Source: Coffea arabica
Lineage: Eukaryota > Streptophyta > Magnoliopsida > Gentianales > Rubiaceae
Direction of reading: 5' to 3'
Length of the DNA: 64,000 bases
Assembly: GCF_036785885.1 (NCBI RefSeq)
Contig: NC_092329.1
Location: 9,486,001-9,550,000 of the forward strand
Below, piece by piece: positions 44,449 through 56,166 of the stretch (its first letter is position 1; the number at the start of each line of letters is the position of its first letter). The notes below the pieces were generated by a model. That model saw only the letters and a list, made by a program, of their open reading frames with translations. It was not told where the DNA came from and searched no databases. The translations under genes and the position numbers were made by a program.

Positions 44449-45411
44449 AGCCCTATTAATGTCCTTCTCATCTTCCCCCCTATCTCTCCTCAGGGTGCTT
44501 GTAAAAAGAAATGGTTTGCTGTCAGCCGCGTAGAAGAGAGTTTTTTTTTTTTTTTTTTTTTTTTTGCAGTTTGTAAGTTGTAATGTCTTGTGAGTAATAC
44601 CCTCCTTTGGTATAGGAGGGTGGTCGTGGTCATGGTTTGCTTGTCATATGTGTTTGTTCGTGAGTTATGTATAAAATTGATTGCACTTCTAAATTCGTCT
44701 TTTTTTCTTTTTTTCTTTTTTTTTTGTTGTGCGGGTGGGGGAGCAGAGCAATAATTTGGGAGGTGATGGATATCCTCTTGCAACATAGAGCAGAAATAGC
44801 AGAACCACCATGCTAGGAGGGAAAAGCTGGAATGGCTGTTCTCTTTTAACATGATTCCAAGCTCAATCTTCTTGTATTGTAAACTACTATCAGTATCCAA
44901 TTCAGTGAAGTGAAACCAAATGTGTTTGTAAGAATACTGTTTAAAAAGTTTTCTTTCCAGTAACTGTTGCTGCTGATGTCAAGAATATTTCGTTTTGTTT
45001 GTTGTTTTAGTTTCTTAAATGGAATATATCTTGCGATACGTTTAGCAGCGTCATCTTTTGCCACACAAAGATGAAGCAACGCATTAATCAGGCCGCTTTC
45101 TTTCCTTTTTGCACAGTGACATTGTATGAAATCCATGAAAGGTTAACAGTGACTAAAATTGCATGGATTTCGCATGTCGGAAGATTAATTTACCATGTGG
45201 CCCAGACATAAATTTCCTGTTCAGAACTGACATGACCTTTCTTTGCACTGCAGTACAGGGTTTAGCACATCATGATTGTGTACTACTATTTCGGTCTACA
45301 GTGTACATGTGACAATAAATGCAAGAAATAAATCATGTTGAGAACAGTTCAAATTGATGCCAAATTGAAATTTGATATAGCAGTATCATGATTTCATCTT
45401 TGCAAAGCCAA
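44449..45411. other. 3' flank of the FPF1-like gene
   Basis: T-rich 3' sequence (44540-44566, 44700-44726) is followed by unremarkable intergenic DNA. Nothing coding is supported. Confidence 0.5.
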
Positions 45412-46284
45412 AGATGAAAAATCTCACTTGTTGCCTCCCTTACTTTGAACTTGTTGTATCGCTTGCAATCCATTTTAAAATATAATGTTAAAAAAATTTT
45501 ATTTTGGAAGAGTAAATATAATCTCATTCCAAATTTGTCCTTTTATTGTTTTACTTTTTATTACCAAAACGGTGAGTATATTAATAACGAACGAAAAATA
45601 AAAACAAAAGGTACGAAGGTTTATTCTAATTGGACAAAATATAGCGTGTTCTTTAAATACCAATAGTTAATATTTGAAAGTTTTATTTGAAGTTTTTGCA
45701 AGTTATAGAGATAATATTTTCTTCCTATAAAATGCTTTGAGTTAATTTAAGAAGTTATATAAATCATTTACGTAATTTTGAATTTTCTAATTTTTTTTTT
45801 CAAAATCGATGGCTCGAAAAGTAAAAAGATACAACAGGCTAAAAATTATATATAAACTTGTTTGTATTGTTTTTAAGCTGGTGCATAAAGCTATTCTCAT
45901 AGTTGTAAATTATTGTAAGAGTATTATAAATCCTTCATAATTTAAGTAATTTAGCATTTTTGTTCGAACCAATAACACAAAAACTATTAAAGAGTATTTT
46001 GATCTTGTTATCAACTTTTAAAATTTCACTAAAGAACTACATTGATCAATTTACAAAAATTAAGAGACAAATTTGATGTGAAATGATAATTAAGAAATCA
46101 CAAGGCAAATTTGGAATGAAATTGTATTCTCTCTCCCAAAATGAGTTTTTGAATATTATATTTTGAAGTGGGTTTCAAATGTTACAAAAGGTTTAAAGTA
46201 AGAGAGCCAAGTGAGATTTTTCAAAGTTTAAGATTATCAAGTCAAACTGTCAGAAATCTCAAGGGAGGTTTTTGAAATTATCCC
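45412..46284. mobile_element. Mutator-like element, left end truncated
   Basis: The right terminus TTTTTGAAATTATCCC matches the GGGATAATTTC ends of the 6732 family. Its long inverted repeat (AAATCTCACTTGGCTCTCTTACTTT on the inverse strand, in two pieces) is mirrored at 45419-45450 by AAATCTCACTTGTTGCC then TCCCTTACTTTGAAC. The pairing continues inward through TTCAAAATATAAT / TTTAAAATATAAT and TCATTCCAAATTTG. About 60 bp of the left terminus are missing and no target duplication remains. Confidence 0.7.
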
Positions 46285-47336
46285 TGAAAGAAAACAATGT
46301 TGCATGTTATATATAATAATATTACATCACTTCTCTAGTTCGTTTTGTTTTTTACCACATCATGCACCTATTATGCAGATGCTATTTAGATGTCTAATTC
46401 AAAGCCATCTCACATACAATACGACAACCATACCTCAAGATTTCGTCTCTATTGTTCCAAGGAGATGGACAATTGACCATATTGAGTATCAAACGGAACC
46501 AAATCAGCTGGGCTGAGTTGGCCACCAAGAAAAAAACCTAAACTTCTCTTGCGTGTAGGTCACTAACAGGTGCACAGACACCCGTTTAGTCTGTCGGCAG
46601 TTCAGTTCTCTCTGGGCTTCCCATTCTATATTGAAAATTTCATCAATGGATGCATAGACATCTGTTTGGTTTGGTAGCGATTCAATCTTTTTCTCGTTCT
46701 CTATTGACCCCTTTAGGTCCACCCATTTTCTTTAGTGTAGAGTAAAAGTAGGCATAGAATAAAAATTATCATATCGAGCAAAAAAATATCAAACATATCT
46801 TCATTCGAAAATGAAAATTAAGGCCATCAAATCAAAATCTGACAGATGTGTTATGATGTGGAAGATAACTTAAAAATACTGCAAAGTTGATGGTACTTAG
46901 GATCCTCAAATATAGAATAAGGACATAGAATTGAGACAATAAAATTAAGTGACCTGCACTAGACGAATAGACCATGATGCGTGCGGCTTTATTGCGAATT
47001 GAACATCAATTAAGATACAAATTTGAGGTTTATATGTGCAAGTATATGTTGCTGTAGATATAAACTCTATTAACAAGTATAGATGCACGTCGAATATGCA
47101 AAACAGACGATATCAATTTGAATAGAAATTATGTGCAATACAATACAAAGCTTGCTAGTGTGAAAATGTCATTACAACGAAAAGGAGCTTGAGTTACTCA
47201 CGAATTATCAGATAATATCACTAATGGGATTAATTCATAATTCTTCGACCATGAATGAAATATATGCAGCAAAAAAAAAAGAGAATATCTTAATTTTCAC
47301 AGTGAAAAGTACAAAATGGAACTTCCACCTAGACTA
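46285..47336. other. Intergenic, weak local repeat
   Basis: Two related stretches at about 46570-46605 and 46650-46685 (GGTGCACAGACACCCGTTTAG and GGATGCATAGACATCTGTTTG-like, partial) may be an old tandem repeat. No gene is recognised. Confidence 0.4.
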
Positions 47337-47351
47337 ATTAGACTGTGACAC

Positions 47352-47474
47352 AAGTTCGAGTCTCCGCTCCGCTGGATTCCTCCGCGCACTTAACGTGTTC
47401 GAGCCGGGTTGGAGCGTCGGGCCCCGTAAGGATTGATCCGGACACCCCTGTGTCGACAAAAAAAAAAAAAAAAA
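47352..47474 (+). mobile_element. Short poly(A)-tailed retroposon (SINE-like or truncated LINE end)
   Basis: A 123-bp insert ends in 17 A and is flanked by perfect 15-bp duplications ATTAGACTGTGACAC at 47337-47351 and 47475-47489. The body is GC-rich compared with its surroundings and has two pol III B-box-like stretches (AGTTCGAGTCTCC and TGTTCGAGCCGGG). That favours a 5'-truncated tRNA-derived SINE, but the A box and tRNA head are absent, so the 3' end of a LINE is also possible. Confidence 0.8.
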
Positions 47475-48038
47475 TTAGACTGTGACACCGTAGAGAGAGA
47501 AATTCAGATTCAGCTGTATCTCCAAGGAAACAGGATTTTTAGTGCCTTTATATCCCACCAATTTAAATTTATGAATAGGGATGGATTTGCCCTTATATCA
47601 TGAACAATGATGAAGGGAAGCTCACAAATTTGTCTAAGTTTTATTGGGGATGATTGTTTGATTGTGGTGTTGAGAGACTGCTGAGGTCCTCCAAAAAAAC
47701 AAAAAAAATTTGCCAAGAAGCAGCCTTTGGGGTTTCACGTGAATAGGACCATAAAACCTATGCAGACAAATCTACGTGTCTACATGGGCATTGCTATGTC
47801 GACCAATTCTTGTACTTGTCAAAGCTGTGCGCACGTGGCTGATTGTCCCATTACAAATCAACCCATCATTTTCCTATTTATGAGGTATGTTGTTTTTCCT
47901 TCAATGTCGTAACCCTTGTGGTCTTTATCACGAGACCACATATGTATCCTAGTTGCTCATGAAAATTATTTTTCAGACAAGAAGAATAGAAATGACAATC
48001 TTTTGTACATTGTCTTAAATTTGTTCACGTAATTATAG

Positions 48039-48331
48039 TGTTGAGATGCCTTGAATTAGATCTTCAACCCCCGGGGGCGACGCGCCCCGGCTGGAGGGCC
48101 CGGGGGGCAGCGTTGCCCCCGAAGCTTACGGTATATATCAGTTACCGTGTCTGTTTTATTTCGGGTCTTGTTTTGGGCCTATTTTGGGTCCAGTCTGTTT
48201 GGTTGTATATATATACACCTTATATTAGTCTGTAAACTATTCCGATTACAACCCTAATAAAATCTGATTTCCCCCAAGTTGTTCTTGTCAATTCTTGTTT
48301 GTTCTTCTGTTCCGCTGCATCTGTTATAACA
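48039..48331 (+). mobile_element. Solo LTR (plus strand) with GC-rich block
   Basis: This 293-bp LTR starts TGTTGAGATGCC and ends CTGCATCTGTTATAACA. Perfect 5-bp duplications TATAG flank it at 48034-48038 and 48332-48336. It is the same family as 36068-36359 (shared GGTTGTATATATATAC, CCCTAATAAAATCTGA, TTCCCCCAAGTTGTTC). A block at 48068-48121 is almost pure G/C with CCCCCGGGGG and GGGCCCGGGGGG palindromes, absent from the other copy. Confidence 0.93.
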
Positions 48332-51300
48332 TATAGCTGCAGGCCAATCTTGAGGAGGGGAGGGGCAAGTCATTACATGCATATAGATGTAATGTAATGC
48401 GTCATAACTAAACCACATAGTAATTTTTAACATAAGTGTGGAATTCATTCACTCGCGTTATCATACACACTCCAATTATTGAAGTTATACATAACTGTTA
48501 TCTTCATGGATAACGTGAAAAAAACTCATCTCGAGTAATTGTTGAAAGTTTTGTATAGTTTTCGAGGAAAATGATCATGGTGTACCGAACATGTTAAAGA
48601 GAGAGAGAATGTCATTTCATGTTATAATATGTATTTTTTTTTTTTAGTATGTCCTGTTACTAAACGGGAAAAACATCGAACAAAATCTAATATTATTTTT
48701 TCCTCACTGAAAATTATTCGTAGCTATATGAAACATTAATTCTAACTTTAACACACTAATTATATACTTATGAAGAACAGATTACTTCTGCCTACTCGCA
48801 AGGCTCACAATAGATGAGTCATCCTAGTTTAAAAGATCTTAGCAGTTCAATTTAATGACCACATATTGCACCTTGTATTTGTTCCAAGAACAAATATGGC
48901 CTGCCACAACCACACACGAAATATCAAAGAAGTCTGGCAATAAAGTGCACCAGCAGATGTAGTAAAAAAAGATTGCTATGGATTGATGCGACAAAACAGA
49001 GATAGATTAGATCTTTAGTACAACAACTGATTCATTCATTGTTCGAAGGAGACTGGCTACAAGAAAAATGCGCCATTACTCATTTTTCACATTTCCATTC
49101 GTGATGCCAGTCACTAATTATACTATTAGTTTAAGGTTTAAGTGGGGTAATGGAATTAATGTGTGCATTAGGTATAAAATGATTGATAAATGACAATCCG
49201 CCATATTAATTTGTAGTTTGTACGCCATATTAATGTACGCCATTTGATTAACCCTGCGTATTAGTTTGTCCTAGCTTGCCCCACCCTGTTTGCTCGATGC
49301 CCTCGTTTTCAAGATCGGTAGATACTTCAGTTTATTGCCAATGTATAGTTGCCAGATGTCTCGTAGGATGTCCTTGTCCTAAAAAGGCAAGAACAAAGAA
49401 AAGTATGAGCAGTCACTTGCTACAAAGAAATTGTAGGAAATATCACGCAGAATTCTGGTAACTGGGAAGTGTAGTGAAACAGACTCTTATTTGATAATGA
49501 ATAGAATATGCAAGGATTATGGCCAAACAGTGGTAGATTCCACTAAATATGTTTTTACCCCACTAAGTCAAAAGATAAGTCCACATCCACACATGACTAG
49601 TTTTATAATTTCATTGAAATTAAGCACCATAAAACTCAAAACCATCTTACTTTCATTATTGTTTACTTAACTTTGAAGTCCTAGAACTTCTCTCTCTTGT
49701 TTCCTTTTTATAGAACAAAGTTTGGGTAGATTCGACTTCAATCACTTCTACCATCAGATGGTTTTGAATTTTTATCACTACCAGCCAAAGAATTAATCCT
49801 TATGTCCTATGGTTCTGAATTTTTATCACTTACCACCAGATGGTTTTGGTCTCGGGGTGGTAGTGATTCTCTTACTAGGTTTTGAATTTGTAGAAGAAAC
49901 TTTTCTCTTGCAGATTAGATGTATGTAGTTAGTTGCGTTGACTCTTGTTGTAAATTAAGATTTAGGAGCCATCAATTGAAACTTTTTGTTTCCACTTTTA
50001 TTTTTGGAAAAATTGCACTAATCATGCTTCACATATTATTGATATGAAATTTTAGTCCCTCAAAATCAAAACGAACGATCTTGATCCCTAACAAATAAAA
50101 AAAGCTCACTGTTGGTCCTTGATCAATTTTCTAGTAGAATTTTGGCCAAAATTTTGGTCCCTTGTTTGCTTATTATTTGGTTCAAATTTCTCATTGCTCT
50201 TGATCTTTAGGATCCTAGAAATCATTGGATATTTTAATTTGGTCAAGACATTGTTTGAGTCTTATTGAAAAAATATCGTAGGAAATTTGAATTTTTTGTT
50301 TGATCATTTGATTAGTATTTACGTGATGATTTTCATTTGATCTAAAGTTTGGAACATGTTTGAAATGATTTGAGACTTGGATTGATGCCAAAATCAAGTT
50401 GTAGCATTTCTTGAAATAAGTTTTTGATGAGTTAGGCCGAAAATTTTGTATAATCTAACCAAAAAAATGATGGGATCCAACAAAATCTAGCCAACATTCA
50501 ATTGAAAAGTTAACAAAGGGTTAAAAGCGAACTTTTGTATTTGTTAAGAACTAAGATCCCTCATTTTAATTTTGAAGGGCTAAAATTTCATATCAGTGAA
50601 GATGAGGATTGGTGCAATTTTTGGTTTATTTTTCCTTTGAGCGTAATTGGTCACTCAATGGTTAAGAATCCCATCCCCGAACCCGTGCTTCATCATGGCC
50701 AGGAAATGCAGTCGATTTGGGTCATGGATCATTGGAAAGCATTTGGATGGACCAAGAAATTTAATTAGGCCTAGATGGAATGAAGATGGCCCAGCTTGAT
50801 GTTATGGGCCATAAGCCTACATTCCTGCTTGAGTTCAATGATGCCGTAGGAATTTTCAAATACTCCAAATGGATTCAGTACATCATCAGGCAATTGCATA
50901 ATTATAACTAGGGTTTATGTATGCAATTTAAACATACTTTTTTTTCCGGATTAATTCTACATAAAGTTTTCATTATTAAAGGAAATTTTCGTATTCTAAT
51001 ATGTTTTCTCATCAAATGATGGTTACTTTGGCCATTATAATATTAAGAGGCAGTTATTTTGTCAAGATGTGTTTAGATAGTTATGTTTAAAAACAGTTAC
51101 AGTTACAGATAGTTATTTGAACAATTCGTTTATTTGTTAATGTTCATGCTCCAAAACATCAAAATCAAACCTTAAACTGCATTTTACATGAATTTTTCAA
51201 AGGTCGATACTTTTCTTAGTGCTTAAACATTAGAAAACATAAGAAAAAACAAAGAGAGGGAAAGAGCACTAAAATTGAAAACTACTCCATGGAGCTAATG

Positions 51301-51772
51301 CAAAGTTGACGTCCAGGAGATATAGATATATATATATATATATATATATTTATTTATTTATTTATTTTTATTTATATTTATATTTATGTTACATGATCAA
51401 TTTTTCCTATACTGACGGAGTTAGATAAATTTCGTATCATCTGAATTTGAATATGAACGTCAAATTTTGTATATATAATATGCATTTAGACCCGCTAGTA
51501 TATACACTGTTAGCAATAATGAATAAAAGATTTACCCAAAATATGTATATTTGAGGTCAACCACCAAAATTTATGTTATCATAGGAGCATAGTGCATTGA
51601 CAGTTCATAGCATTGGACATTGCCTCCTTCCATTTCAGGAAGTGCACAACCACTTATCTGGTTATATATTTATCTATTCATCAGAATAAAAAAAATAATT
51701 AAAAAGAGACTATAATACACTAAAAATAGGCAAGTCAACGTTTTTCAAATTAGATCAAACCACTAATTACAA

Positions 51773-51840
<68 letters not shown>
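51773..51840. repeat. (TA)29(CA)5 microsatellite
   Basis: This is an uninterrupted TA run that switches to CA at 51831. Confidence 0.95.
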
Positions 51841-52637
51841 ATAGCCACATGACTAACAAGATACAAAATGATAAAGAAAGTTTTTTTTTTTTTAATTCAA
51901 GGAAGATTCAAAACCTCCAAGAGGATAGTTGAAAACGGAGGAGATATCATGGTTATATAGTTAATTACAGAACTCATGCTTATTTTAACTCAGTATTGAG
52001 GACAAGCCAAAAAAAAAAAAAAAAAAACCTCATTACTATTCACTACTAGTCGTATCTTCTGTGTAAGTCTATTTTGACTTGCCATTCAAAATCATTTTTG
52101 CAAAAAATATTTATAGAAGCAAAATAGTGGTTGACCAGTTCATGTGTCAACGACTTTCATGTTTCTCTTGCTTGTCCTAACACATGTATTTAATTTTTCT
52201 TGCTGTCTTAACAAGTTTTTGTTAAAATTAGCCAAAATTAATTCTTTTTCGTTGGATTCAGTTAGAATTAATATTGGGATTTCTTAATTGCATTACTCTT
52301 GCATTTGATTTCCCTTTTTTTCTCTTTAAAAAGATTCAAGAATGGTTTCTCGAACTTTCCAAATCGCTTAATCGATTATACAATCGAATAATCTTGGTGC
52401 AAATTGATTAAATAATTGAGCCCCAAGAAATAATTCACGGAAAGGAGAGAAATTTTAGGTCAACGTATAAATTTTTGTATTTTTAATAGTTTGCCTGCCA
52501 TATTGTCATATCAAGGAAGCATCCAAGAGAACAAAAATCAGTAGTGTGTCCGTATTATGTACTGATTGGTTCCCTCTTTGTTTAAGCAAAGAAATATATC
52601 TTTGAGTTCTGGCTTTGAATGGTTTTGATTTACTCAT

Positions 52638-52803
52638 TTTAGATTAATTTTTCCTACACTGACAACAATGTATATATTATCAACCATTAGATGAATGACA
52701 AACGATGATAGTGTAAAATTTGAATTTGAAATTTAACTTTTATACACATGTTATGAATCAAACGGTGATAGTGTATACATTGTCAGTGTATATAAGATTT
52801 ATT
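52638..52803. mobile_element. Short MITE with inverted ends
   Basis: TTTTTCCTACACTGACAACA at the left and ATTGTCAGTGTATATAAGAT at the right form imperfect inverted repeats. A related sequence at about 51396-51540 has ATTTTTCCTATACTGACGG and TATATACACTGTTAGC. Superfamily and target duplication are unresolved. Confidence 0.5.
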
Positions 52804-53168
52804 CTTAAATTTTTGTGTCTCTAATAGTTTGCCTGTCATAATGTCAAAAAATGGAAACAACCAAGAAAATGAGGATTAGTATGTTCATATATTTTTCTAA
52901 TTGGATCCCTACTTATTTCAGTAGGAAATACGTACAACTTTGAGTTATGACTTTGAATTTTTAAATTCTGATTTTGTTATATATGTTGGATATACTATTA
53001 CAAGAATACTTTATACACTGTGAAATGAAAGTTGCATCATACATGAATGATGAAACACTTGCCACAATACACCAAAAAAAATAAAATAAAATCCAAGTCA
53101 AACTTTTCAAAATCAGATCCAACTAATTACAGTGGGAAATGGGAATACTATATTCATTCAACCAACTC

Positions 53169-53203
<35 letters not shown>

Positions 53204-53758
53204 GAATATCATATTACTTCCACATTGTGTCCTACTACGACTTGGATATTGCTACATTTTGCATAAAGCACTTGACAAACATATTTTATTTTCATGAAAA
53301 AAGGGAAAATTAGCCTTTGGTTCCTAAATTGTTTAGAAAATCTCAATGTAGTCACTGAAGTATGGAATGACGCCATTGGATAGTTAAGGTTTCAAATTCT
53401 AACTCCATGGAGTAGTCCTGCCACAATTTTCATCGAAAAAAATCATGCGGTTCTTAAAGAAGCATTTTACAAGGCAGAAATTAAAGATCATATGGTCTTT
53501 TTAACTATTGTAAAACGGCGCAAAATAAGAATCATGTACTATTTATTCAAAAAATCATGTACCAAAATGCATCATTTCATGAGTTAGGGACTAAACTAAG
53601 ATTTTGTGAAGATTTCAGCAAATGTGCAGGAATTTCGTCAAATAAAATTAACAACAGAAGTTGTGCCCATTGGCCTATTAAAGTCCTAGCTTCCATTGCC
53701 ATAGTGCCGCCACAACAAGAAAGAAATAACTTGAGAGATAACAAAGCCAGCAACTAAC

Positions 53759-55638
53759 ATGCCATGGGCTGCAGCAGACCTTTTGATCAAAAAGATAGTT
53801 TCTCTTATACGGAATGAAGCATCCCTGATTGGAGGAATTGAAGATCAACTCAACGAACTCAAAGATGAGTTGACAAGCATGAAATCTTTCTTGGAAGATG
53901 CTGACAAAAAGAGAAGCAAAACAGCAGGGGAACAATCTTGGGTGGCAAATGTAACTGCAATGGTCTATGATGTAGAAGGCATCATAGATGACTTCATTTA
54001 TCACACAACAGCTACTTGAGACCACATTGACCGTCATAGAGACTCAAGAATGATGCATCAACTATACATCTTCCCAAGAACTTGTACAAGAAGCATCGGT
54101 TTGCCAAAAAGTTGGAGAAGATCAACCACAAGATCAAAGTCATTTCTGAAAGAAGGCAACGTTATGGGATTGATCTCATAGAAGGAAGCAGCTCTGATGT
54201 TGATGATTTCAACTGGGATCAGAAGCAGACTCTTGCAGATGCTTCTCTTTTCATGAGACACGATGATTTTATTGGATATGAGAGTGATCTCAAACTGATT
54301 ATGGAATGGTTGCAGAATGAAAATTCTGGACTTTCTATTTTCTCTGCTGTTGGTTTGGGTGGTTCTGGAAAGACTACTTTGGTTGCCAAGGCCTATAACA
54401 GCAAGATTGTGAAACAGCATTTTAACTGCCATGCTTGGATTACTGTTTCACAGAAATATGACACAAGAAGATTGCTTAGAAACATGATCAAAGAGTTGTA
54501 CAAGGCAGCAGCAGAACCAGTTCCAGAGGATGTCAATTCCTTGAACTACAGAGAACTAATTGAAATGCTGGCCAACTATCTTTGCTTAAAAAGGTATCTG
54601 CTTGTGTTGGATGATGTATCGAACATCCAGCTTTGGACAGCAATCAATGCGTCCCTTCCAAATGAAGGAGTTGGAACTTGGAAGTCGAATTATGCTAACA
54701 AGTCGAAGAGAGGATGTGGCTTTGTCTACTTTTGGGATCAAAAGCCATGTCTGTTACCTCAATGGACTAGCGAGGAATGATGCATGGAACCTTTTCTGCG
54801 AGAAGGCATTTCAACCATTTCCAGATTTGTCCTCAAGGCCTTGAAGTTCTAGCTCGTGAACTTGCTGAGAAATGCAGAGGACTTCCTTTGGCACTCGTTG
54901 CCTTGGCTGGTGTCATGTCATCCAAAAGATATAAACTGAATGGAGAATGACATGTAATAGCTTGAGTTCAGAGCTGAGTGGCACAGATGACCCACTATTG
55001 GAAACCATGACAAATATACTTTGGCTTGGCTTCAGTGATTTGCCTTATCCACTTAAGAGATGCTTTTTGTACTGCTGTCTTTTCCCAGAAGATTATTGGA
55101 TAATTCCAAGAAGGGTCATTAGGCTCTGGGTTGCAGAGGGATTTGTTGGAAAGATTGGGAACATGGCACCTGAAGAAGTTGCTGAGACCTACCGAATAGG
55201 GCTTGTCAAGAGAAACGTGCTTCAAGTTGTAAAGAGGAATGCCGTGGGAAGGCTAAAAAGGTGTCAAATGCATGATCTGATGCGTGATATTGCCCTTTCA
55301 ACATCCAGGATACAGAAGTTCTGTGGCATATACGATGCTCAAGAAGCTAGTAATGATAGTGGAGTTCGGCGTTTACAGTTATTCCACTCAAAAGTGGATG
55401 ATTTGAGGTCATGGAGTGGAATGCCAAAGCTGAGATCTCTTCTCGTGTTCAACCATATAGGTAAGATTTCTCCAGATTCATTACCATTGCTTCTTCGAAC
55501 AAGTAAAGTTTTCAGAGTGTTGGAACTGCAAGCTGCACCTATTGAGAAATTATCTGATGAACTTGCGAATTTGTTCAATTTGAGATACTTGAACATAAGG
55601 ATGACAAAAGTGAATGAGCTAAATAATTCCATTGGAAG
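53759..55638 (+). pseudogene. CC-NB-LRR (RPM1/Rx-type) resistance gene, 5' part, disrupted
   Basis: This is the N-terminal two-thirds of an intracellular immune receptor. A coiled-coil Rx_N region opens at the ATG at 53759 (EDQLNELKDELTSMKSFLEDAD, then QSWVANVTAMVYDVEGIIDDF). The NB-ARC follows: P-loop GLGGSGKTT at 54352-54378, kinase-2 YLLVLDDV to 54618, RNBS-B SRIMLTSR, CRGLPLAL at about 54877-54897, and MHD (CQMHDLM) at 55268-55276. Early LRRs follow. The frame is broken by TGA at 54017-54019 with a shift before 54082, and by shifts near 54670, 54830 and 54940. The coding sequence halts at 55638, where a hAT element is inserted inside a Gly-Arg pair of an LRR. The decay means it cannot make a full receptor, even without the insertion. 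Confidence 0.93.
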
Positions 55639-56166
55639 CATGGTTCAAAGTTGCGGTTGCAGCCTAGAACGTTCCACATCGGTCTCGGCATATCGGTCGC
55701 GGTATCGGTGAGACGCAAATTTTAAAGCATTTAATATTCTAAAAATTGTTAATAATATAAAAAAGTATGCTAAACAAAAATAATAAAAAATAGCAAAAGA
55801 AAATTTGTAAAATGTACTATTTTTATACATATTAAACACAATAAGTACTTTTAATTATTTAAGACAATGACATCACAAATAAAATCAAAAACATAGACAA
55901 CAATTTTAAAACTGATAATTGCAAAAGTAATATCAACCATTAACAATACAAACTAAGGATTTATTTATAGCATAAGTTGGAATATTTAATCAATTTCCTG
56001 CCAAAAATAAAAAGAAATCATATTAAATAAAAGGTAAATATATAAAAATATATACTTGTACTTTATATTTTCGTACCTGTTAATACCAAGTAGAATGATG
56101 ATGTGGTTCAAAATCACCCTCATTTCTCGATGAATGGTAAAACAGATGTGGAAGTGGCATAGAACC

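Larger units (their letters stand above)
48337..53758. other. Gene-poor region with microsatellites and MITE remnants
   Basis: No gene is recognised in about 5.4 kb. It holds TA microsatellites at 51326-51349, 51773-51840 (TA then CA) and 53173-53201, a TTTA run at 51351-51390, and short MITE-like pieces (52638-52803 and a relative at 51396-51540). At 53305-53610 the phrases GGGAAAATTAGCCTTTGG and GTTAGGGACTAAACTAAG oppose each other weakly and may be another decayed element just upstream of the CNL locus. Confidence 0.5.

Noticed and set aside
46504-46722. 72-residue minus-strand frame near 46.6 kb
   Set aside because: Weak internal nucleotide repeat, no protein motif; not enough to call a gene.
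51773-51840. Possible CRISPR-like or satellite array
   Set aside because: A plain TA/CA microsatellite with no spacers.
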